Source: Mytilisepta virgata
Taxonomy: Eukaryota > Mollusca > Bivalvia > Mytilida > Mytilidae
Assembly (NCBI GenBank): GCA_028015205.1
Contig: JAPWFG010000022.1
Span: forward strand, 2,542,001-2,606,000
Length of the DNA: 64,000 bases
Direction of reading: 5' to 3'
The notes under the pieces were generated by a model. The model was given only the letters and a program-made list of their open reading frames with translations, was not told the origin of the DNA and ran no database searches. Shown in pieces: positions 32,616-45,137 of this stretch. How positions within the stretch are numbered: position 1 is the stretch's first letter; every line of letters starts with the position of its first letter. A program made the position numbers and the translations under genes.

Positions 32616-34032
32616 GAAGATCTAATAGTGTTTCAAGAGAATTTTCGGGAAGAAGTTTCAAAAGTTTATAGTGAATATCATCAGGGCCACATGCTGTGTC
32701 ATGGGCTTTCAATAAAGATATTTTAAGCTCATCCAAAGAAAAAGGGCGGTTGTAATCTTCTAAATTGTTAGATTTGAAATTGAGTTTGTTTTTCTCGGTT
32801 CGGTTTTTAATCCTTAGGAATTCCTGAGAATAATTCTGAGAAGAAGAATGTTTTGAAAAAGTTTCGCCGAGTTTATTCGATATATCATTTTCTGAAGTCA
32901 AAAGAGTTTGGCCATCTTTTAAATGGTGAAGATTGGCCTTTCTGTTTTTACCATCAATTTTTTGGATGAAATTCCATACTTTATTCATAGGTGTACGGGA
33001 ATTTATTTTAGAGACGAAGTTTTGCCAAGACTTTCGCCTCTTTTGTTTAAATGTTCTCCGTGCTTTCGCACGGAATATACGGACATTACTGAGATTATCG
33101 GAGGTTGGATTCATGTTAAACCGTCGTTCGGCCTTTTTTCTGTTTTTCTTCCCTTCCTCACAGTCATCATCGAACAAGGGTTTGCTTGGTTGTTTTGGGT
33201 TTGTCGAAGATTTTGAAATGGCTCTCTCAGCTATCTTTAATAAAGTTTCAGTAAATTTAAGGACTGGATCGCTAACATTATTGAACTTGCCTGTTTTAAG
33301 TTCATCCCGACAGAGTTCCTCGAACAAAGACCAATTGGCTTTGTCAAATTTCCAGCGAGGAACTCTTTCAGAAGACGAGGGAAACAGGCTTTCCAGTATT
33401 ATTAGAAAGTGATCACTTCCGCATAAATCATCATGGACTCGCCATGAGTAATCCAGCAACAATGAAGGATCACAAATAGATGAATCGATAGCCGAGTAAG
33501 AACCATTCCCCGGATGCAAATAGGTATCAGAACCATCATTAAATATACACAATCCTTCCTGATTTAAGAAATCCTCAATTTTTGTTCCTTTATCATTTTG
33601 TAAATTACTACCCCACATTGGGTTATGAGCATTAAAGTCTCCAAGTAGGAAAAAAGGAGTAGGTAATTGATTGATTAAAGATCTAAGCTGATGAATGTCT
33701 AGGGCTGAATTTGGAGGAATATATACTGAACATAAAGTAACAGTTTTTCCAAGAGAAATTCTTACAGCAACGGCTTGTAGATCTGTTGTTAATTTAATTT
33801 GACTGTGAATAATGGTATTTTTAACAAAGATTGAAGAACCGCCAGCAGCTCTCTCATCCTTTCCAACACGAGTGCTGTATAATGAATAATTTTTAACATT
33901 TACAGGATCATTTTCTTTCAAGTGAGTTTCTTGGAGACAAATGGCAGCAGGAAGGAATGTTTGTATAAGTAACGATAGTTCAATTAAGTTAGTTTTTAAT
34001 CCTCGACAATTCCATTGTAATATATTCTTCAT
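32616..34032 (-). pseudogene. Outer element ORF2, first half (unit 2)
   Basis: Near-identical to 28411-29827; Arg in NVRIFRAKARR where unit 1 has His. Frame again runs into the target site and the copied inner 5' end, ending at 32569. Confidence 0.88.
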
Positions 34033-35585
34033 TTTAGTTTGGGTGGTCGAATGGAAGATAGCTTGGGATTGCGCCGCACACGCGGAGAGCAAATCCTGTT
34101 TCTCCCAGCGGAGGAATTTGAAATGGATACAGGGGGAGTTGACTTCACACACACGTCAGGTGCGTCTTCAACTGCGTTGTCTGTAGTATCCATTTCATCG
34201 TCATCATCACCAAACTCTGATGATAACAATGAAAATTTGTATAAATGTTTGTCGCCTTTTTTAACCCTATTGGAATTAAGTTTAATCTTAGATTTCTTTT
34301 CTTCAATTGCAGATGAGCATGAGGATTTTTCATGTGATGATGAGGACTTCTGTAATGACTGATTATTTGAAGTAGAGGATGATGTAGAAGGTGCTTGTGG
34401 TGTGGATTGAGATTTTTTATTTTGAGCAGACATTGCAGATTTAGATGAAATTTTAAGCTTTCTTCCAAATTCTTCATGCATCTGCTTATCAACATTAGAA
34501 TTGAGATAGATATCAGCAATCTCAAAATGGTTAAACGGTAGAGACGAATCAGAAGTTTGTGAAGAATGGGAAGATTGCAAAGAAACAGGCTTTGTTTTGG
34601 ATGGAGTAAATTCCGAAACCAGGATAGGACGTTCACTGTCCTGTGGCCATGTGAATACTGTTTGGACAGAAAACTATCTGCTGGTTGAGGGACCTTTAAC
34701 TTTTTCAGCGTAGGTTGTATTCTGAGTCGAATTATCCGAGACAGAGATCAATCTCCGAGCTTCCTGGTAACTTAATTTTTTATCAACTTTCAATTTCTGG
34801 ATTTCTAGCTCTCTTTTGTAAATTTCGCAAGATCTCGAATTTGCCATGCGAGTTTCTCCACAGTTACACACTTTGTCTCATGTTCACATTCAAAATTGGA
34901 GTGGCCCTCAGTAGAACATTTGACGCACCTTTCCGTCCCTCTACAAGAACCCCTTCCGTGTCCAAATTTCTGGCAGTTGAAACAGCGGATAGGGTTGGGG
35001 ATGTATTTGTCAACTTTTATTCTATATGGGCCAACGTAAATATGATCAGGAACTTTGGGCAGTGCAAATGTAAGAAGGTAAGTATTAAGTTTGATTACTT
35101 TTTTTTTCAGATTTCTTTGTAAAACGTTTAACTTTTGAAATGTGTTGGGTTTCTAATTCAGAGCAAATTTCATCTTCTGACAAATCAGCAAGGTCAAGAT
35201 CTCTATCTCGGATAATTCCCTGGCAATAATTTAGAGTTCTGTGTGGAGTAGCAGAGATCTGGATGTCCGAAATTGCTGTCATAGACAACAGATTTCTAGA
35301 CTGTTGTTGTCTAGTGCATTCAATAAGTAAACTACCGGTTTTCATTTTTACAACTTTTTGAACTGTTCCTGCAACGGATTGAATTTTTTTTTGGATCAGG
35401 AAGGGAGATAATTTTGTAAGTAGTTTTTCTGGATCTAAACTTTTTAATACAATGAATCTCTGGAAAGTATCTGAGTTAACATTGAGTATTTTGTTTGGAA
35501 CATCCTCATCATCACTTGAATCGTTCAGTTTTCTTTTGTTGACTGAGTTATTTGGATTGGTTTTTTGTTGATTTGAAGTCGCCAT
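34029..35585 (-). pseudogene. Outer element ORF1 (unit 2), broken
   Basis: As unit 1, plus one extra T in the run at 35099-35107 (nine T against eight), which stops the frame after KRFTKKSEKK before the zinc knuckles. Confidence 0.87.
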
Positions 35586-36024
35586 GGTGATGTATATATG
35601 CTTCGTTACCCTGGCTCCCCGCCCCCCTCGGAGCAACATCAAAACGATGCATGCTTGCCACATTTGCGACAAGCACCAGGGATACCAGAATAAGATACTC
35701 GCATGGAGTATCTTTTAATGGGCGCAAGCCTCGTGTCAGGGGTTGCCTGACGAGACAACCGCCCAAAATAACATCCACACGATTGACCCATGAGCCACCG
35801 CCTTCTTGAACCCAACCTATAAATATTACTATTGTTGTATATTTTGGAAACGGGTAAAGTTCAAGGGCTTGGCGTGACCAGCCGATTGATCAGGACCGGG
35901 CCCATCCGACCGCCCGTTTAAGATAAAGTAAGGGCCAAAGTGGCGTGTTTCAGCCACCAGGATCCCGTCCTCTATCCTTACGGGTATCCACACACGGCAA
36001 ACATGTGGCCTCATTAAGCCGAGG
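35586..36024 (-). promoter_or_regulatory. Outer element 5' UTR, proximal part
   Basis: Contains the proximal block ending cattaagccgagg, where the truncated element inserted; it continues at 37460. Confidence 0.65.
36012..36024 (+). repeat. Target-site duplication of the truncated element, left copy
   Basis: cattaagccgagg, repeated at 37447-37459. Confidence 0.9.
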
Positions 36025-36328
36025 ATTGATTAATTAATTATTGTTTAACGCCGTGTGGGCGACATTTAAGCCATATCACGGCGAGAACTAATTAAATTGA
36101 GTATGATTAAAACAGATACTATCTAAAACGAATGAACTATTTACAAATAATATTTAAGGAGAAAATAAAACAATAAAATAATACAAGAATCTCAAAAATC
36201 AAAAAAATATATCACAGACGAAATTTGGAAAATAATATCACAGATACGCTATTAAATAAATTAACATCATTCTAAAAAAATATAAACAAAATTAAATTTA
36301 TTGGACTCTTTTCAAGAATGCAGTCAGA
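36025..36328 (-). other. 3' UTR with terminal hairpin, truncated element
   Basis: Hairpin arms CGCCGTG/CACGGCG at 36077-36083 and 36049-36055 pair perfectly; the inner stem is ATAT/ATGT with one G-U pair. The tail is attgattaattaattattg. Confidence 0.75.
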
Positions 36329-37446
36329 CTATATTCTTGAATACAGTCCAACATCTTTCAAATACTGTAAAAGACGGTTGCCAGCAACCTTTGTAAACAA
36401 CTCTTTCATATTGTTGACTGTGTAGTACCGACAAATAATGTCGGACTTATCTACACAGTCAATTAAAAGATGTTTAATACTATGTCGACATTGGCAGGGT
36501 ATACACTCAGGAGGCGGCTCATTCTCTAAAATAAAAGAATGAGTCGTCCTGGTGTGGCCAATGCGACATCTAGTTAAAACAACTTGATCTCGTCGGCATT
36601 TGCCGAAAAAACAGACATTCTTGCCAACAGTTGGCTCTATAGAATGAAGTTTATTGTCTGTAAGCAGATCCCACTGGGACTGCCACAGACGTAAAACATA
36701 TTTATAAATCAAGGGTTTAAAATCAGTATAAGGCACTGACATATTAGTAACTGGGTCATCTAAAGCATCCTTCGCTATACTATCTACGACTGTGTTTCCT
36801 CGGATACCAATATGACTTGGTACCCAGAGAAAAATGATTTCTTTGCCCATTTGGACAAGTCTTTTATAAAATTCAATAATATGGGCAATTAAAGGGTTTT
36901 TATATTTCTGACCTTCTATGGCCAATAAACATGAAAGAGAATCTGAGCAAATAAGAAATTTAAGTTTTCCAGACGTTCTGACAAATTTTAAAGCCAGAAT
37001 GATGGCTCTAGCTTCAGCAGTAAATATTGAACTGGAAGATGGAAGACGGAGAGTTGCCTGCTGCCCATGGACTGCTGCGGCAGCCACTTTGTCCCCGTCC
37101 TTGGATCCATCAGTATAAATTGAGTCATGACATGCAAAGTTTGATTTAATTTCAGCAAAATGTTGCTGAATTATAATTGGGTTTGTTTCAGACTTTTTAT
37201 GTTTTCTGAGGTCAAAAATAAGTTTAGGTTTGGGTACAAGCCAAGGTGGAGATTGAGGTATATTAATAGGGGCTATTTCATCAAGGTTTAAGTTAGAACC
37301 AGAAATATGTGGTTTCATCCGAATACCAAATGGAGAAATTTTATTTTCATGTTGTTCAAATATATCCTCATAGAGAGGATTGAAAACACAGTCGTAGGCA
37401 GGATTTGAAGGATATGCTTTTAGCTTGGTTAAGTATTGTAAACCAA
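36329..37446 (-). pseudogene. ORF2 C-terminal fragment with RNase H
   Basis: Open from GLQYLTKLKAYPSN (about residue 855 of the full protein) to the normal stop after GLYSRI. RNase H motifs IYTDGSKDGD, FTAEARAI and ICSDSLS are intact. No start codon of its own, so not expected to be expressed as such. Confidence 0.88.
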
Positions 37447-37459
37447 CATTAAGCCGAGG
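37447..37459 (+). repeat. Target-site duplication of the truncated element, right copy
   Basis: cattaagccgagg; partner of 36012-36024. Confidence 0.9.
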
Positions 37460-38108
37460 AAGCTTTGTCCCATAAGCCACCGCCTTCTCTGTGCCTCCAT
37501 CAGTAGTTATCATCCAAGACCCCAGAACCCAAACATCAACCTCAAGCGATAGAACAGCAGACCACCTTCCCAACCCAGTGTATCTCGGTTTCATAAAGGG
37601 TTCATCTGGGTCTTTTCAGACAACCACGAGAAAACAGCAGAGGGCAAGACATGACCAGTTATTGGCTAGACCGGGACCATCGAACCATTCATGAGCTGGT
37701 TAGATTAAATTGATAATATTATATCCAAACGAAATCCAAACTAAAGGAGAAATTAGAAATTGAAAAATTGGTAAATAAATGGAATGAATTATATCCAAGA
37801 AGGTAGTAGAAAAATAATAAACAAATAACCGAAATAAATAATAATTTTGAGCCTGTTGAGTTTTGTGACCCTTAAGCCAACACCAATCCATAAATCAGTA
37901 ATTCGGAATTTTAACCGTATTGAGCGGGAGATAAAAAAAAATCAATAAAACATTATAAATTAATGTAAAGGATTGGTGTGAACAGCCGATTGACCGAATC
38001 GGGTCCATCCGGCCTCCCGTATAGGTAAAGATTGTGCCCCAGATGGTGATCAGAACCGTTTTTCCGGCCATTAGGAACACTCCCAATTACCGACACGGGT
38101 TTGCGACA
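37460..38108 (-). promoter_or_regulatory. Outer element 5' UTR, distal part and 5' end
   Basis: Distal block with gaacagccgattgaccg..tccggcctcccgt and the AT-rich spacer; ends at TGTCGCAAACCCGTGTCGG, next to the 15-bp target duplication. No coding frame of note. Confidence 0.65.
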
Positions 38109-38123
38109 GATCCACCATTGGTT
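38109..38123 (+). repeat. Target-site duplication of the outer retrotransposon, right copy
   Basis: gatccaccattggtt; partner of 13006-13020. Confidence 0.93.
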
Positions 38124-38741
38124 CCGATTGGATAAACAACATGGCCAACAAAGGCCATCTTCTATTTTTATTGGCCAATTTCCAAAAATCTTCTCTGAAA
38201 CTACATATTGAAATGTTTTGAAACTTTGGAGGCTTGATGACAACAATATCCTCTACAAACGATCCAGCATTGAGTGAACAGTATGGCTGCAAGAGGCCAT
38301 CTTTGATTTTAAGGGTAAAGTTATGCGAGAAATTATGACTATGTTCTAGACAGCAACTTCGTTAAAACTCCACCCTTTACTGCTACACTATAATACTGTT
38401 GGAATGTTTGGGAGTAGCCCCCACCCCCTTTCCCAAGGTGTTGATATTTTATATTTGTCCAATAATACCAAATTTTAACTTACAATGATAAATAAAGTCC
38501 AGGTGAGCAAGACAGGCTCCTGGGAGCCTATATTTATTATGATTAAATGATAAATTCATTTCAGCAATTGAGGCCCTAAGGAGTCTCTACTTAATGTAAT
38601 TTTAATGCATTAAAACTAAGGTTGTAATATATTTAGATATTTTGGTGTAGGGATTATTTAGCTTTAATTTTGGTACATTTGCAACATGCCAAAATATCCC
38701 ATTTTGAGTTGAAATTAAAGATAATTTTTTTTTGTTTTCAG

Positions 38742-39339
38742 GAAGAAACCACGAGTTTATGTTGACAATGAGAAGAACAGAATGCTGAACAGGGTTGGTA
38801 AGCCCTATGATTATGTTGCTGCAAGACCTATGTCTGAACCTGTGCGGTGGTCCAGACGAGTCCGAGGTCTGGAACCTGTTCCTGACATTCCTGCACCCCC
38901 TCCTTCTCCAGAAGTGGCTAGAGAGGCTCCTGAAGTCTCAATAGAAACTTCTGGTGAGTTAACTTTCTCAGTAGTCTTCTCTCCTGCATCAGAAGTTTCT
39001 GATATGGAAGAAGAGTCTAAAGAGAATGTTACACTGGAGGTGACCGTTGGGCGTCTGCCAGAGGATTTGATGGCCAGTTTTTCAGTTTCTGAGGATTTGC
39101 CATCTTATCCTTTGGCAGAGTTCACGCCTGCAGCTTCTGAAGCACCATCACCACAGGAAGTGTTATTTAGGGATGCCACACTTATTTTGTCTGAATCGAC
39201 AAGTATTGACCAATATAACACAACTGTGGAGGTGACCGTTTCAGAGGAACAGGCCTGCAGTTCTGAGACACCCACCCCCTTTCCCAAGGTGTTGATATTT
39301 TATATTTGTCCAATAATACCAAATTTTAACTTACAATGA
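38742..39339 (+). CDS. Array monomer 7, open exon-like frame
   Basis: Open from the acceptor to the shared TGA (NFNLQ end). First copy after the transposon nest. A strong donor-like ctg|gtgagt occurs at 38953/38954 and AATAAA at 39342-39347. Confidence 0.4.
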
Positions 39340-39593
39340 TAAATAAAGTCCAGGTGAGCAAGACAGGCTCCTGGGAGCCTATATTTATTATGATTAAATG
39401 ATAAATTCATTTCAGCAATTGAGGCCCTAAGGAGTCTCTACTTAATGTAATTTTAATGCATTAAAACTAAGGTTGTAATATATTCAGATATTTTGGTGTA
39501 GGGATTATTTAGCTTTAATTTTGGTACATTTGCAACATGCCAAAATATCCCATTTTGAGTTGAAATTAAAGATATTTTTTTTTTTGTTTTCAG

Positions 39594-40176
39594 GAAGAAA
39601 CCACGAGTTTATGTTGACAATGAGAAGAACAGAATGCTGAACAGGGTTGGTAAGCCCTATGATTATGTTGCTGCAAGACCTATGTCTGAACCTGTGCAGT
39701 GGTCCAGACGAGTCCGAGGTCTGGAACCTGTTCCTGACATTCCTGCACCCCTCCTTCTCCAGAAGTGGCTAGAGAGGCTCCTGAAGTCTCAATAGAAACT
39801 TCTGGTGAGTTAACTTTCTCAGTAGTCTTCTCTCCTGCATCAGAAGTTTCTGATATGGAAGAATGTTACACTGGAAGTGACCGTTGGGCGTCTGCCAGAG
39901 GATTTGATGGCCAGTTTTTCAGTTTCTGAGGATTTGCCATCTTATCCTTTGGCAGAGTTCACGCCTGCAGCTTCTGAAGCACCATCACCACAGGAAGTGT
40001 TATTTAGGGATGCCACACTTATTTTGTCTGAATCGACAAGTATTGACCAATATAACACAACTGTGGAGGTGACCGTTTCAGAGGAACAGGCCTGCAGTTC
40101 TGAGACACCCACCCCCTTTCCCAAGGTGTTGATATTTTATATTTGTCCAATAATACCAAATTTTAACTTACAATGA
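39594..40176 (+). pseudogene. Array monomer 8, 14-bp-deletion type
   Basis: Lacks 14 bp (aagagtctaaagag) after gatatggaag and one C in cacccctcc near 39749, so the reading frame stops at 39795. The second half is open separately (39877-40176). Confidence 0.5.
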
Positions 40177-40425
40177 TAAAGTCCAGGTGAGCAAGACAGG
40201 CTCCTGGGAGCCTCTATTTATTATGATTAAATGATAAATTCATTTCAGCAATTGAGGCCCTAAGGAGTCTCTACTTAATGTAATTTTAATGCATTAAAAC
40301 TAAGGTTGTAATATATTTAGATATTTTGGTGTAGGGATTATTTAGCTTTAATTTTGGTACATTTGCAACATGCCAAAATATCCCATTTTGAGTTGAAATT
40401 AAAGATAATTTTTTTTTGTTTTCAG

Positions 40426-41071
40426 GAAGAAACCACGAGTTTATGTTGACAATGAGAAGAACAGAATGCTGAACAGGGTTGGTAAGCCCTATGATTATGT
40501 TGCTGCAAGACCTATGTCTGAACCTGTGCGGTGGTCCAGACGAGTCCGAGGTCTGGAACCTGTTCCTGACATTCCTGCACCCCCTCCTTCTCCAGAAGTG
40601 GCTAGAGAGGCTCCTGAAGTCTCAATAGAAACTTCTGGTGAGTTAACTTTCTCAGTAGTCTTCTCTCCTGCATCAGAAGTTTCTGATATGGAAGAAGAGT
40701 CTAAAGAGAATGTTACACTGGAGGTGACCATTGGGCGTCTGCCAGAGGATTTGATGGCCAGTTTTTCAGTTTCTGAGGATTTGCCATCTTATCCTTTGGC
40801 AGAGTTCACGCCTGCAGCTTCTGAAGCACCATCACCACAGGAAGTGTTATTTAGGGATGCCACACTTATTTTGTCTGAATCGACAAGTATTGACCAATAT
40901 AACACAACTGTGGAGGTGACCGTTTCAGAGGAACAGGCCTGCAGTTCTGAGACACCCACCTCCTTTCCCAAGGTGTTGATATTTTATATTTGTCCAATAA
41001 TGCCAAATTTTATTTTTTTAAGAACAGGCCTGCACTTCTGTGACACCATCACCACGGATGGCGTTATTTAG
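40426..41071 (+). CDS. Array monomer 9 (long), open exon-like frame with extended end
   Basis: Open to 41071. After PTSFPKVLIFYICPIMPNF the frame enters a junction (tatttttttaagaacagg) and returns to array sequence before stopping. A second frame (41040-41246) carries ~42-residue repeat 2 and the start of repeat 3, and 41286-41513 carries the remainder. The 0.5-kb inverted-repeat element follows (~41610-42129). Confidence 0.38.
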
Positions 41072-42363
41072 GGATATCACACTTGTTTGGTCCGACTCAG
41101 ATGAGATGATAGAGACGAGTGTTGACTTATTTAACACAACTGTGGAGGTGATTTTTTCAGGGGAACAGACCTGCACTTCTGTAACACCACCACCTAGGAT
41201 GGTGTTATTTAGGGATATCATGTTTGTTTTGTCTTCGCGACTCTGATGAGATGGAGGAGGCGAGCCTTCCCTATTTAACACAGCCGTGGAGGTGAATGTT
41301 GCAGGGGAACAGGACTATGGAGCAACATCTCCATGGGAAATTGTAGGGTATGGGGCTGTCATTGAAGATGAGGTGGCAACACCTGTGGCGGAAAGAATTG
41401 TTCCTTTTCCAGAATGGCTCCCATGCCTTTTTTTGCAGTGGTGCAAGCATTTAATATTTTTGTTTTTGTTTTGTTCGTTAAAAGATTTTTATATTTATCA
41501 TTTTCAAAATTAATTTGCTTCAAAAACTTTTAAGGATTTTTTTTTGTTTCCAAAACTTCGGTAGGGATTTAGTAGTAACTATTTTTTTAGAGAATAAATT
41601 TATTTTTCGCTCACCTGGGATATAGGCTGTCGTCTGTTAATTTTTCACATTTTGATCTTCTCCTCTGAAACTACTTGGCAGATTGTAACCAAACTTGGTA
41701 GGAATGATGTATTGAAGGACATCTACAAATGATCCACCATTGGTTCCGATTGGATAAACAACATGGCCAACAAAGGCCATCTTCTATTTTTATTGGCCAA
41801 TTTTCAAAAATCTTCTCTGAAACTACATATTGAAATGTTTTGAAACTTTGGAGGCTTGATGACAACAATATCCTCTACAAACGATCCAGCATTGAGTGAA
41901 CAGTATGGCTGCAAGAGGCCATCTTTGATTTTAAGGGTAAAGTTATGCGAGAAATTATGACTATGTTCTAGACAGCAACTTCGTTAAAACTCCACCCTTT
42001 ACTGCTACACTATAATACTGTTGGAATGTTTGGGAGTAACCCCACCCCCTTTCCCAAGGTGTTGATATTTTATATTTGTCCAATAATACCAAATTTTAAC
42101 TTACAATGATAAATAAAGTCCAGGTGAGCAAGACAGGCTCCTGGGAGCCTATATTTATTATGATTAAATGATAAATTCATTTCAGCAATTGAGGCCCTAA
42201 GGAGTCTCTACTTAATGTAATTTTAATGCATTAAAACTAAGGTTGTAATATATTCAGATATTTTGGTGTAGGGATTATTTAGCTTTAATTTTGGTACATT
42301 TGCAACATGCCAAAATATCCCATTTTGAGTTGAAATTAAAGATAATTTTTTTTTTGTTTTCAG

Positions 42364-42945
42364 GAAGAAACCACGAGTTTATGTTGACAATGAGAAGAAC
42401 AGAATGCTGAACAGGGTTGGTAAGCCCTATGATTGTTGCTGCAAGACCTATGTCTGAACCTGTGCAGTGGTGCAGACGAGTCCGAGGTCTGGAACCTGTT
42501 CCTGACATTCCTGCACCCCCTCCTTCTCCAGAAGTGGCTAGAGAGGCTCCTGAAGTCTCAATAGAAACTTCTGGTGAGTTAACTTTCTCAGTAGTCTTCT
42601 CTCCTGCATCAGAAGTTTCTGATATGGAAGAATGTTACACTGGAAGTGACCGTTGGGCGTCTGCCAGAGGATTTGATGGCCAGTTTTTCAGTTTCTGAGG
42701 ATTTGCCATCTTATCCTTTGGCAGAGTTCGCGCCTGCAGCTTCTGAAGCACCATCACCACAGGAAGTGTTATTTAGGGATGCCACACTTATTTTGTCTGA
42801 ATCGACAAGTATTGACCAATATAACACAACTGTGGAGGTGACCGTTTCAGAGGAACAGGCCTGCAGTTCTGAGACACCCACCCCCTTTCCCAAGGTGTTG
42901 ATATTTTATATTTGTCCAATAATACCAAATTTTAACTTACAATGA
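42364..42945 (+). pseudogene. Array monomer 10, 14-bp-deletion type
   Basis: Also lacks two bases in tatgattgttgc (~42433), a change shared only with 50691-51272. Confidence 0.5.
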
Positions 42946-43198
42946 TAAATAAAGTCCAGGTGAGCAAGACAGGCTCCTGGGAGCCTATATTTATTATGAT
43001 TAAATGATAAATTCATTTCAGCAATTGAGGCCCTAAGGAGTCTCTACTTAATGTAATTTTAATGCATTAAAACTAAGGTTGTAATATATTCAGATATTTT
43101 GGTGTAGGGATTATTTAGCTTTAATTTTGGTACATTTGCAACATGCCAAAATATCCCATTTTGAGTTGAAATTAAAGATAATTTTTTTTTGTTTTCAG

Positions 43199-43844
43199 GA
43201 AGAAACCACGAGTTTATGTTGACAATGAGAAGAACAGAATGCTGAACAGGGTTGGTAAGCCCTATGATTATGTTGCTGCAAGACCTATGTCTGAACCTGT
43301 GCGGTGGTCCAGACGAGTCCGAGGTCTGGAACCTGTTCCTGACATTCCTGCACCCCCTCCTTCTCCAGAAGTGGCTAGAGAGGCTCCTGAAGTCTCAATA
43401 GAAACTTCTGGTGAGTTAACTTTCTCAGTAGTCTTCTCTCCTGCATCAGAAGTTTCTGATATGGAAGAAGAGTCTAAAGAGAATGTTACACTGGAGGTGA
43501 CCATTGGGCGTCTGCCAGAGGATTTGATGGCCAGTTTTTCAGTTTCTGAGGATTTGCCATCTTATCCTTTGGCAGAGTTCACGCCTGCAGCTTCTGAAGC
43601 ACCATCACCACAGGAAGTGTTATTTAGGGATGCCACACTTATTTTGTCTGAATCGACAAGTATTGACCAATATAACACAACTGTGGAGGTGACCGTTTCA
43701 GAGGAACAGGCCTGCAGTTCTGAGCCACCCACCCCCTTTCCCAAGGTGTTGATATTTTATATTTGTCCAATAATGCCAAATTTTATTTTTTTAAGAACAG
43801 GCCTGCACTTCTGTGACACCATCACCACGGATGGCGTTATTTAG
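43199..43844 (+). CDS. Array monomer 11 (long), open exon-like frame
   Basis: As monomer 9, with private SSEPPTPFPK, shared only with 48750-49395. Repeat 2 and 3 pieces at 43813-44019 and 44059-44286. Confidence 0.38.
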
Positions 43845-45137
43845 GGATATCACACTTGTTTGGTCCGACTCAGATGAGATGATAGAGACGAGTGTTGACT
43901 TATTTAACACAACTGTGGAGGTGATTTTTTCAGGGGAACAGACCTGCACTTCTGTAACACCACCACCTAGGATGGTGTTATTTAGGGATATCATGTTTGT
44001 TTTGTCTTCGCGACTCTGATGAGATGGAGGAGGCGAGCCTTCCCTATTTAACACAGCCGTGGAGGTGAATGTTGCAGGGGAACAGGACTATGGAGCAACA
44101 TCTCCATGGGAAATTGTAGGGTATGGGGCTGTCATTGAAGATGAGGTGGCAACACCTGTGGCGGAAAGAATTGTTCCTTTTCCAGAATGGCTCCCATGCC
44201 TTTTTTTGCAGTGGTGCAAGCATTTAATATTTTTGTTTTTGTTTTGTTCGTTAAAAGATTTTTATATTTATCATTTTCAAAATTAATTTGCTTCAAAAAC
44301 TTTTAAGGATTTTTTTTTGTTTCCAAAACTTCGGTAGGGATTTAGTAGTAACTATTTTTTTAGAGAATAAATTTATTTTTCGCTCACCTGGGATATAGGC
44401 TGTCGTCTGTTAATTTTTCACATTTTGATCTTCTCCTCTGAAACTACTTGGCAGATTGTAACCAAACTTGGTAGGAATGATGTATTGAAGGACATCTACA
44501 AATGATCCACCATTGGTTCCGATTGGATAAACAACATGGCCAACAAAGGCCATCTTCTATTTTTATTGGCCAATTTTCAAAAATCTTCTCTGAAACTACA
44601 TATTGAAATGTTTTGAAACTTTGGAGGCTTGATGACAACAATATCCTCTACAAACGATCCAGCATTGAGTGAACAGTATGGCTGCAAGAGGCCATCTTTG
44701 ATTTTAAGGGTAAAGTTATGCGAGAAATTATGACTATGTTCTAGACAGCAACTTCGTTAAAACTCCACCCTTTACTGCTACACTATAATACTGTTGGAAT
44801 GTTTGGGAGTAGCCCCCACCTCCTTTTCCCAAGGTGTTGATATTTTATATTTGTCCAATAATACCAAATTTTAACTTACAATGATAAATAAAGTCCAGGT
44901 GAGCAAGACAGGCTCCTGGGAGCCTATATTTATTATGATTAAATGATAAATTCATTTCAGCAATTGAGGCCCTAAGGAGTCTCTACTTAATGTAATTTTA
45001 ATGCATTAAAACTAAGGTTGTAATATATTCAGATATTTTGGTGTAGGGATTATTTAGCTTTAATTTTGGTACATTTGCAACATGCCAAAATATCCCATTT
45101 TGAGTTGAAATTAAAGATATTTTTTTTTTGTTTTCAG

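Larger units (their letters stand above)
31651..35855. repeat. 4205-bp tandem duplication, unit 2
   Basis: Direct copy of 27446-31650, including a second copy of the inner target site (32603-32615) that is not next to a complete inner element. Confidence 0.9.
36025..37446 (-). mobile_element. 5'-truncated I/Nimb-like element (1.42 kb) in the outer 5' UTR
   Basis: Holds only the C-terminal third of ORF2, the 3' UTR and a (CAAT)n-type tail, flanked by a perfect 13-bp duplication. 5' truncation is the usual outcome of incomplete target-primed reverse transcription. Confidence 0.92.
13021..38108 (-). mobile_element. Outer I/Nimb-like non-LTR retrotransposon with nested insertions
   Basis: The element runs from its 5' end at 38108 to its 3' tail at 13021. 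Its parts, in 5' to 3' order, are: 5' UTR (38108-37460, then 36024-35586), ORF1 and the first half of ORF2 (34029-35585 and 32616-34032, duplicated at 28411-31379), the second half of ORF2 (15560-13315), and 3' UTR with a (TGAT)n-like tail. Subtracting the inserts at 36025-37446 and 15561-28397 and the 4205-bp duplication leaves about 6.6 kb, close to the inner full-length copy. The 5' end starts at TGTCGCA, slightly inside the inner copy's 5' end. It is flanked by a 15-bp duplication. Frame breaks in ORF1 and ORF2 show it is dead. Confidence 0.88.
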
